Shown piece after piece: positions 5,087-9,688 of a stretch of 9,688 nt of DNA. Source of the stretch: Equadaptatus sp045642025 (GTDB lineage: Bacteria > Synergistota > Synergistia > Synergistales > Synergistaceae). The position numbers and the translations under genes are program-made. The stretch's first letter is position 1. Each line of letters opens with the position of its first letter. The notes below the pieces were generated by a model. The model made no database searches, had not been told where the DNA came from, and saw only the letters and a program-made list of their open reading frames with translations. Location: the NCBI GenBank assembly GCA_045642025.1, contig JAZUIB010000037.1, positions 1-9,688 on the forward strand, given 5' to 3'.

Positions 5087-6931
5087 CTATTTATTGTCTC
5101 CTTCGTGGAACTCGGCATCAACTGTATTATCATCTGCCGGCTGTGCGCTGCCGGCTGCTTCACCCTGCGCATTCTGAGCCTGTGCCGCAGCAGCCGCTTC
5201 CTGAGCTTTCTTGTATGCCTTCTCCGCAATCGGGTGCATTGCGTTCATAAGCTCGTCCGTTGCTTTTTTAATTGCTTCAACATCATCTTTTTCAAGAAGT
5301 TCGCGCAGTGCTTTAATCTTTTCCTCAACAGCGGTTTTCTCTTCCTCAGTTGCGCTGTCGCCAAGTTCTTTGAGTGATTTTTCAGCATTGTAGGCAAGGC
5401 TGTCAGCATTGTTTCTTGTGTCGATAAGTTCTTTTTTCTTCTTATCTTCCGTTTCGTTCATTTCTGCATCTTTGCGCATTTTTTCGATTTCTTCATCGGA
5501 AAGCTTTGATGACTGAATTGTAATGTGCTGTTCTTTATTTGTTGCCTTGTCTTTTGCCGTTACATTGACAATGCCGTTAGCATCGATATCAAAGGTAACT
5601 TCAATCTGCGGAATTCCACGCGGCGCCGGCGCTATACCGTCAAGGTTGAAACGTCCGAGCGTGACGTTGTCTGCTGCCATTGCGCGTTCACCTTGAAGAA
5701 CATGAATTTCAACCGCCGGCTGATTATCCTGCGCTGTTGAGAACACCTGGCTCTTTGAAACAGGAATTGCGGTATTTTTGTCAATGAGTTTGGTGAAAAC
5801 GCCGCCGAGCGTTTCAAGCCCCAGTGAAAGCGGAGTTACGTCAACAAGAACTATACCCTTGGTTTCGCCTGTGATGATTGCGCCCTGGAGTGCCGCGCCT
5901 ACTGCAACACATTCATCAGGATTGACACCCTTTGTCGGTTCCTTGCCCATAATTTCTTTAACTTTGCGTTGCACCATAGGCATACGGCTGGAACCGCCGA
6001 CAAGAAGTATCTTGTCAATATCGCCTGCCTGGAGATTGGCGTCTTTAAGAGCCGTACGTACAGGAATTTCTGTTTTATCCAAAAGATCTGACGTAAGCTC
6101 TTCAAATTTTGCTCTTGTAAGTTTCATCTCAAGATGTTTCGGACCATTGGCATCGGCTGTGATGAACGGAAGTGAAATTGAAGTTTCAGTCATTGAAGAC
6201 AGTTCAATTTTTGCCTTTTCCGCTGCTTCACGGAGTCTCTGCGCCGCCATTTTATCCTTCCGGAGGTCAACACCGTCTGATTTTCTGAATTCTTCAGCCA
6301 TCCAGTTGACTATAGCCGCGTCCCAGTCATCGCCGCCGAGACGGTTGTTGCCGTTTGTTGAAAGAACTTCGAACACACCGTCACCGACATCAAGAATTGA
6401 AACGTCAAAAGTGCCTCCGCCAAGGTCATAAACCATGATTTTGTGGTCGCCTTCCTTGTCAACACCGTAAGCAAGGCATGCAGCTGTCGGTTCGTTAATA
6501 ACACGCTGCACTTCAAGCCCTGCGATTGTGCCTGCGTCTTTTGTTGCCTGACGCTGTGCATCCGTAAAATATGCAGGGCATGTAATAACTGCCTTTGTGA
6601 TTTTTGTTCCGAGGTATTCTTCAGCGTCATGTTTGAGTTTCTGAAGAATCATTGCGGAAATCTGCTGCGGATTATATTTCTGACCGTCAAGCTCGACTTT
6701 ATAATCCGAACCCATTTCACGCTTGATTGAAATAATTGTGCGGTCGGGATTAACAATTGCCTGACGTTTTGCAAGCTGTCCGACAAGTTTCTCGCCTTCC
6801 TTTGTGAAAGCAACTACCGAAGGCGTTGTTCTGCTGCCTTCCGGATTTGGGATAACAGTTACATTATCTCCTTCTTTTACTGCTACGCAGCTGTTGGTTG
6901 TACCCAAGTCAATTCCTATGATTTTTTCCAT
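5087..6931 (-). CDS. dnaK: Chaperone DnaK (Hsp70)
   Basis: ATP-dependent cytoplasmic chaperone, 614 residues. The actin-like ATPase domain begins with IIGIDLGTTNSCVAV (4-18), with Lys70 at the catalytic position, INEPTAA (145-151), the phosphate-2 motif VYDLGGGTFDVSIL (167-180) and the adenosine motif LLVGGSSRMP (309-318). The interdomain linker and start of the substrate-binding domain are VLVDVTPLSLGLET (361-374). A helical lid and an Ala/Gln-rich tail end in DAEFHEGDNK, a degenerate form of the usual DAEFEEV tail. Between the catalytic-Lys region and GQK (about 71-84) it lacks the roughly 20-25 residue segment of Proteobacterial DnaK, placing it with monoderm-type Hsp70s. It follows grpE after an unusually long repeat-filled gap, so its mRNA may be processed or regulated separately. 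The ATG at 6931 has an AAAGGGAAG ribosome site about 9 nt upstream. Confidence 0.99.
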   Translation of the reverse strand: MEKIIGIDLGTTNSCVAVKEGDNVTVIPNPEGSRTTPSVVAFTKEGEKLVGQLAKRQAIVNPDRTIISIKREMGSDYKVELDGQKYNPQQISAMILQKLKHDAEEYLGTKITKAVITCPAYFTDAQRQATKDAGTIAGLEVQRVINEPTAACLAYGVDKEGDHKIMVYDLGGGTFDVSILDVGDGVFEVLSTNGNNRLGGDDWDAAIVNWMAEEFRKSDGVDLRKDKMAAQRLREAAEKAKIELSSMTETSISLPFITADANGPKHLEMKLTRAKFEELTSDLLDKTEIPVRTALKDANLQAGDIDKILLVGGSSRMPMVQRKVKEIMGKEPTKGVNPDECVAVGAALQGAIITGETKGIVLVDVTPLSLGLETLGGVFTKLIDKNTAIPVSKSQVFSTAQDNQPAVEIHVLQGERAMAADNVTLGRFNLDGIAPAPRGIPQIEVTFDIDANGIVNVTAKDKATNKEQHITIQSSKLSDEEIEKMRKDAEMNETEDKKKKELIDTRNNADSLAYNAEKSLKELGDSATEEEKTAVEEKIKALRELLEKDDVEAIKKATDELMNAMHPIAEKAYKKAQEAAAAAQAQNAQGEAAGSAQPADDNTVDAEFHEGDNK

Positions 6932-7002
6932 TGTAAAACACTTCCCTTTCTATGATAAATATATAAATCATTGCTGTATGTTACAGGCTTTCTTCCGCCG
7001 TC

Positions 7003-7036
7003 ATTCTGCGGAAATCCGAAGGATTCAGCGCAGAAT
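7003..7036. repeat. Long hairpin-forming repeat in the dnaK leader
   Basis: Outer arms ATTCTGCG and CGCAGAAT (8 bp) and inner arms AATCC and GGATT (5 bp) are separated by a small internal loop and closed by 3 nt. The hairpin would be stable in the mRNA. It lies 71 nt before dnaK. There is no T-tract, so it is more likely a processing or stabilising element, or one module of a dispersed repeat, than a terminator. Confidence 0.65.
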
Positions 7037-7107
7037 CCAGTGTCGTTTAATTGCTTTTTTTGGTAATTCGTAATTGCTTCTTTACTTGCCTTTGCCTTTA
7101 CTTCAAA

Positions 7108-7127
7108 TGTCAGAACTTGTTCTGACA
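7108..7127. repeat. 20-bp palindrome with 9-bp arms
   Basis: Arms TGTCAGAAC and GTTCTGACA are perfect and separated by TT. It lies centrally between the two copies of the 21-bp direct repeat. Operator, hairpin, or terminal-repeat remnant are all possible. Confidence 0.6.
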
Positions 7128-7182
7128 CCACAATTGGTAATTCGTCATTGGTAATTGGTAATTGCTTTTTTGGGTAATTGTT

Positions 7183-7740
7183 TTAAGCCTTTTCGTACCT
7201 TCCTACCTTAACCTGTGCCGCTCTGAGCACCCTGCCGGCAAGAGAATAACCTTTTCTGAATACCGAAAGAACAGTTCCGTCCATTTCCTCTTCGTCAACC
7301 GGCTCCATCATAACCGCTTCATGCAGCGATGGGTCAAACTTTCCGTCGGCTTTGATTTCTTCAAGTCCTAAACCTGCAAGGACTTCGTAAAACTGCTTAA
7401 TTACCATCGAAACGCCTTTTGCAAAATTATCTTCCTTATCAGGAACAGAGTCGAAAATGCGCTCAAGATTTTCATAAACCGGAAGCAGTCCGTTTACCGA
7501 ACGCTCTGCCGCAAATTTCATATCCCTCTCCCTGTCGCGTTCAACACGTGTGCGAAGATTATAATAATCTGCTGTTGCTCTTGCTGCTTCCTCTGTGAGA
7601 GCCTTAATTTTTTCATCCTTCTCAGCAAGCTCGGCAACCAACTTTTCCGTCTCCGTAAGCTCTGCTGCCGGCGTTTCCTCTGCTGCAGTCTTCGCTGTTT
7701 CTGTAACCTCTTCAGCCTCTTTATGCTTTTTGAGTTTCAT
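7183..7740 (-). CDS. grpE: GrpE nucleotide exchange factor for DnaK
   Basis: Cytoplasmic dimeric co-chaperone that releases ADP from DnaK. The 185 residues fit the family. The N-terminus (1-35) is a disordered Glu/Ala/Thr-rich segment. A long coiled-coil dimer helix follows (about 35-80), then the four-helix part with LLPVYENLERI (85-95). The C-terminal beta domain carries the signature: KFDPSLHEAV (134-143) and VLSVFRKGYSLAGRVLRAAQVKVG (157-180). The ATG directly follows the hrcA stop (TAGATG, no spacer). Its AGGAGG site lies inside the codons for the terminal glutamates of HrcA, so translation is almost certainly coupled. It is the second gene of the CIRCE-controlled operon. Confidence 0.98.
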   Translation of the reverse strand: MKLKKHKEAEEVTETAKTAAEETPAAELTETEKLVAELAEKDEKIKALTEEAARATADYYNLRTRVERDRERDMKFAAERSVNGLLPVYENLERIFDSVPDKEDNFAKGVSMVIKQFYEVLAGLGLEEIKADGKFDPSLHEAVMMEPVDEEEMDGTVLSVFRKGYSLAGRVLRAAQVKVGRYEKA

Positions 7741-8751
7741 CTATTCCTCCTCCTCTAATGCAAGACTTTGTAAAACACTGTCTATAGTTGAAATTGCTTT
7801 TTCATAGTCCATACGCTCCGGACCTATTATCCCTACCGTAGCACGCTGATTGCCCGTTGTAGCAGTTGCGGTAACTATTGATGTATGCTGCAGTTCAGGG
7901 TGTACATTTTCCTCGCCGATTATGACATGCAGCCCGTCCTCAGTAACATTTTCAAGCAGCGCACACATATTCTTTTCTTCCTCTATAAACGAATAAAGTG
8001 CCTGAATTCTTCCGAGATCCTGAAAATCGGGGAGGTCGAGAAGCTTTCGCTTTGAACCTGTAAACACCTTAACCGTCTTTTTGCCTTCAAGAAGCTTTTC
8101 AATCTCACTGAGCGCATGCTCATAAGCCTCGCGGTAATCTCTCAATTCTTCGCTCATATAACTGCGCAGCGTTTCCTTAACCTCTGTCCAGCTTCTGCCG
8201 GAGAGTCTGTTAACATAACGTGCCAACTCCTCAAGTGTTTCCTGTGAAATATCCCAGGGCATGCGGAGCATTTTCTTATGCACAAGTCCGCCGTCCAAAA
8301 CCACCAGAAGCAACACATTACTTTCGCTGATACGGACAAAATCCACATGGCGGAAACGTTTTGCATCAAGCGGGGTAAGAGCTGCAATACCAACATAATT
8401 TGAAATCTTGCTAAGAAGTTCGCTTGACGTAGCAAGCGCACCCTCTATACCCTGCCGGTTGTCATTCAGCTGACGTGCCATCCATTCATTTGTGCGGCGG
8501 TTTCTTGCCCTGCGCAGGACAGCATCTGCGTAAATTCTGTAACCGAGCGTTGTCGGCACACGGCCTGAAGAAGTGTGCGTATGCTTTAGAAAGCCCATTT
8601 CCTCCAAGTCAGCCATTTCATTTCTTATTGTTGCTGAGCTGCGGCCTGTCAGATAATTCTTTGAAACAGTGCGCGAGCCTACACTCATACCGCTTCTGAT
8701 ATATTCGTAAACCACTGATAGCACCACTTCAAGCTGCCTTTCCGTTAACAT
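7741..8751 (-). CDS. hrcA: Heat-inducible transcription repressor HrcA
   Basis: Winged-helix repressor that binds CIRCE and shuts off this operon. In known systems its activity depends on GroEL. Length is 336 residues from the ATG at 8751. I prefer this to the in-frame GTG at 8757 because AGGAGG lies 7 nt before the ATG but only 1 nt before the GTG, and the result starts with the typical MLTERQL. The DNA-binding domain (1-75) contains GMSVGSRTVSKNYL, the helix SSATIRNEMADLEEMG (38-53) and HTSSGRVPTTLGYR (59-72), all HrcA hallmarks. The GAF-like regulatory domain follows, with the C-terminal GIIGPERMDY element. It is the first gene after a promoter and a perfect CIRCE, giving classic autoregulation. 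The C-terminus ends in four glutamates that also encode the grpE ribosome site. Confidence 0.97.
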   Translation of the reverse strand: MLTERQLEVVLSVVYEYIRSGMSVGSRTVSKNYLTGRSSATIRNEMADLEEMGFLKHTHTSSGRVPTTLGYRIYADAVLRRARNRRTNEWMARQLNDNRQGIEGALATSSELLSKISNYVGIAALTPLDAKRFRHVDFVRISESNVLLLVVLDGGLVHKKMLRMPWDISQETLEELARYVNRLSGRSWTEVKETLRSYMSEELRDYREAYEHALSEIEKLLEGKKTVKVFTGSKRKLLDLPDFQDLGRIQALYSFIEEEKNMCALLENVTEDGLHVIIGEENVHPELQHTSIVTATATTGNQRATVGIIGPERMDYEKAISTIDSVLQSLALEEEE

Positions 8752-8758
8752 AGCCACA

Positions 8759-8764
8759 CCTCCT
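8759..8764 (-). promoter_or_regulatory. Shine-Dalgarno site fixing the hrcA start
   Basis: AGGAGG lies 7 nt before the ATG at 8751 and 1 nt before the alternative GTG at 8757, so the ATG is the likely start. Confidence 0.85.
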
Positions 8765-8772
8765 TTTGTCTG

Positions 8773-8799
8773 TTAGCACTCTTGTGTAATGAGTGCTAA
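8773..8799. promoter_or_regulatory. CIRCE operator (HrcA-binding site)
   Basis: TTAGCACTC-N9-GAGTGCTAA matches the CIRCE consensus at all 18 arm positions. It lies in the leader at about +12 to +38, 21 nt before the hrcA start. It should serve as the single HrcA-controlled operator for hrcA-grpE-dnaK-dnaJ; no second copy is present in the window. Confidence 0.97.
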
Positions 8800-8802
8800 A
8801 TC

Positions 8803-8818
8803 ATTTTCTGCAGAAAAT
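8803..8818. repeat. Perfect 16-bp palindrome over the hrcA transcription start
   Basis: ATTTTCTGCAGAAAAT has no mismatches and no spacer. It overlaps the distal two bases of the -10 box and the predicted transcription start, directly upstream of CIRCE. It could be a second operator; binding by any protein is not shown. Confidence 0.5.
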
Positions 8819-8845
8819 AATAGCAGTCAGATGTCAGTTTGTCAA
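8817..8845 (-). promoter_or_regulatory. Sigma-70-type promoter of the heat-shock operon
   Basis: TTGACA (8840-8845), 17 nt, TATTAT (8817-8822) on the minus strand. The match is near-perfect, as is usual for CIRCE-regulated operons transcribed by the housekeeping sigma factor. Transcription should start near 8810. Confidence 0.9.
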
Positions 8846-8889
8846 TACAGGTCAAATAAGTATTTTTACATATTTTTTCAGCACATTAC

Positions 8890-8926
8890 AAAAACAGCAG
8901 CCCAGTATTTTCGGGCCGCTGTTTTT
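8890..8926 (-). terminator. Terminator after the autotransporter-type gene
   Basis: A 9-bp stem (AAAAACAGC with GCTGTTTTT), one mismatch, then 4 bp GCCC/GGGC close a 9-nt loop. T residues at the end of the stem on the minus strand act as the tail, and the A/T-rich base of the stem could make it work in both directions. It starts 20 nt after the stop codon of the upstream gene and insulates the heat-shock promoter. Confidence 0.85.
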
Positions 8927-8946
8927 GTTCTTATGATTTACTGCTG

Positions 8947-9688
8947 CTATTCGCCTATCTCTGACAACAGGTCGAGAATGCCTATTCCTTGTACATCTTT
9001 CTGCCCCTGTCCTGTTTTCCGTATCCACTGCTGTTTCTTCTGTTTCGGATTTATAATTGCAGGGTTGTTTGGCTTGTTAGATTTAGCTTCCTTTTCACTC
9101 TTTCGCTGTTCTTCTGTTTTTGTTTTTTTCTGTTCAGCCGGAGCTTTTGTTGTTGTCTGTTTTACTTCGGCATATCTGTTTCCGAATAGTGCGTCGAAAT
9201 CTTTCGTGCCTGCTTCTGTAACCTGTATCTGCTTGCTTTCCGCGGCAGCCTTTGCTTTTACTTTTGTCTGTTTAACCGATTTTGCTTTTGCGGTGTTTTT
9301 ATTACCGAATTCGTACCATGTCGTTAGGTTTGCTCCTATGCTTTCGCGTTTGCCTGCCGTTCCCGTTATCGTGAAATCAAACGCCCAAGGACTGCCTTGT
9401 TTTTTGTAGGATATCCCAAGTTCTGCTATGCCTGTTCCGCCTTTCATGTTAGGTTCGGCTATCGGAAGTCCCTGTGTTGTTGCCGCGGCATTGTTGCTGA
9501 ATTCATATTCGTAGGCAAGACCGCCGTATGCTTTGAAGTCTGCATCCACTGTTTTGTTGTAGCGGAAACCGGCGCGTACTCTGTGGCTTTCTATAGGTTT
9601 GAAGTTTATTTCTTCGTTTGTAAAGCTGAGTGTCGTGTCGTCGCCGCCAAGGTGTGCATACAGGTATTTTACATAGGTATCCACCGTG
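8947..9688 (-). CDS. Autotransporter-type outer-membrane beta-barrel protein, C-terminal part (partial) with a charged tail
   Basis: The frame is open at the right edge, so the start, signal peptide and any passenger lie outside; 246 residues are visible. Taking the valine codon at 9682-9684 as residue 1, residues 1-126 resemble the end of an autotransporter barrel. They show alternating hydrophobic strands with YVKYLYAHLGGDD, the motif INFKPIESHRVRAGFRYN (26-43), AYGGLAYEYEF (52-62), and the last strands IAELGISYKK and ESIGANLTTWYEF (114-126). Such barrels normally end at that final aromatic residue. Here about 119 more residues follow, rich in Lys, Gln, Ala and Thr, with a short less-charged stretch KDFDALFGNRYAEV (161-174) and a hydrophobic end GIGILDLLSEIG. 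The tail would lie in the periplasm if the barrel has standard topology. It is monocistronic or last in its unit, ended by the 8890-8926 hairpin. The barrel call is good; the passenger function is unknown. Confidence 0.8.
   Translation of the reverse strand, partial: TVDTYVKYLYAHLGGDDTTLSFTNEEINFKPIESHRVRAGFRYNKTVDADFKAYGGLAYEYEFSNNAAATTQGLPIAEPNMKGGTGIAELGISYKKQGSPWAFDFTITGTAGKRESIGANLTTWYEFGNKNTAKAKSVKQTKVKAKAAAESKQIQVTEAGTKDFDALFGNRYAEVKQTTTKAPAEQKKTKTEEQRKSEKEAKSNKPNNPAIINPKQKKQQWIRKTGQGQKDVQGIGILDLLSEIGE

Larger units (their letters stand above)
6932..7182. repeat. Repeat-filled spacer between grpE and dnaK
   Basis: This 251-nt gap inside a normally tight operon has no credible gene. 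It contains a 21-bp direct repeat with one mismatch (7048-7068 and 7159-7179, form TAATTGC-T tract-G-GTAATT) and heptad units of the form ATTGGTA/ATTCGTC (four in tandem at 7133-7160, more at 7066-7079). It also holds 8-bp direct repeats CTTTACTT (7080-7087 and 7096-7103), a 20-bp palindrome (7108-7127), a long hairpin (7003-7036) and a small hairpin CTGTA-TGT-TACAG (6974-6986). The mosaic starts 3 nt after the grpE stop. It resembles a miniature mobile or expanded intergenic repeat. The last 50 nt before dnaK hold only the leader and ribosome site; I see no convincing dnaK promoter. Confidence 0.75.

Noticed and set aside
4343..5377. 344-codon open frame on the plus strand opposite dnaJ and the end of dnaK
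   Set aside because: It lies wholly antisense to two highly conserved genes, has Cys/Phe/Ser-rich low-complexity content, and no ribosome site or family resemblance.
5778..6431. 217-codon open frame on the plus strand opposite dnaK
   Set aside because: Serine-rich shadow of dnaK codon bias; no independent evidence.
7108..7127. LexA/SOS-box reading of the 20-bp palindrome
   Set aside because: The half-sites GAAC and GTTC are separated by 2 nt instead of the 4 nt of the Gram-positive SOS box, and the E. coli-type CTGT-N8-ACAG spacing is not met.
6916..7131. 71-codon minus-strand frame in the grpE-dnaK spacer
   Set aside because: It is made from the repeat mosaic and runs into the start of dnaK in another frame; no family resemblance.
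7133..7167. Short CRISPR-like array
   Set aside because: Units are 7-bp tandem repeats with no spacers and no cas genes nearby.
8752..8757. GTG at 8757 as start of hrcA
   Set aside because: AGGAGG would be only 1 nt away; the ATG at 8751 has the ideal 7-nt spacing.
8789..9409. 206-codon plus-strand frame across CIRCE, the hrcA promoter and the barrel gene
   Set aside because: It overlaps clear regulatory sites and the antisense of the barrel tail; Cys/Phe-rich shadow sequence.

Overview
The window carries a chromosomal segment read almost entirely from the minus strand, so the genes run from high to low coordinates. The best guess for the source is a diderm, anaerobic, amino-acid-using bacterium of the Synergistota type (for example a gut or digester relative of Cloacibacillus or Synergistes). 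This is inference from three things. The right edge encodes an outer-membrane autotransporter-type beta-barrel. DnaK lacks the roughly 20-25 residue N-terminal insert seen in Proteobacteria, so it is the 'monoderm' type also kept by atypical diderms. The left half is devoted to branched-chain amino-acid (LIV) uptake with two tandem binding proteins. No search was possible, so the phylum is not proven.

Right edge (8947-9688): the 3' end of a large surface protein. The last strands of an autotransporter barrel are followed by an unusual lysine/glutamine/alanine-rich tail of about 119 residues. A terminator hairpin follows at 8890-8926.

Heat-shock operon (8845 to 3905): a near-consensus sigma-70-type promoter (TTGACA-N17-TATTAT), a perfect CIRCE operator, then hrcA-grpE-dnaK-dnaJ and a strong intrinsic terminator. 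HrcA represses the operon through CIRCE. GrpE is the nucleotide exchange factor and DnaJ the J-protein for the DnaK chaperone. hrcA and grpE abut with no gap and look translationally coupled. dnaK is separated from grpE by 251 bases packed with short repeats, a 20-bp palindrome and a long hairpin, which looks like an inserted or expanded repeat mosaic inside the operon.

Branched-chain amino-acid uptake region (3901 to 1): two paralogous periplasmic binding proteins, both 390 residues once starts are corrected, each with its own promoter. They are followed by the LivH-type permease and the first residues of a second permease (LivM-type) that leaves the window. Both binding-protein leaders have the same architecture: -10 box, 19 nt, a 7-bp-arm inverted repeat of unrelated sequence, then a Shine-Dalgarno 7 nt before ATG. 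An intrinsic terminator separates the two binding-protein genes. A weaker terminator-like hairpin follows the second, probably giving more binding protein than permease.

Three start codons were corrected from Shine-Dalgarno placement: livH uses TTG at 971, the first livJ uses ATG at 3814, and hrcA uses ATG at 8751. No tRNA, rRNA, transposase gene or CRISPR array was seen. I found no clear new multi-gene system. The most unusual items are the intra-operon repeat mosaic, the tailed autotransporter barrel and the matched leader hairpins.
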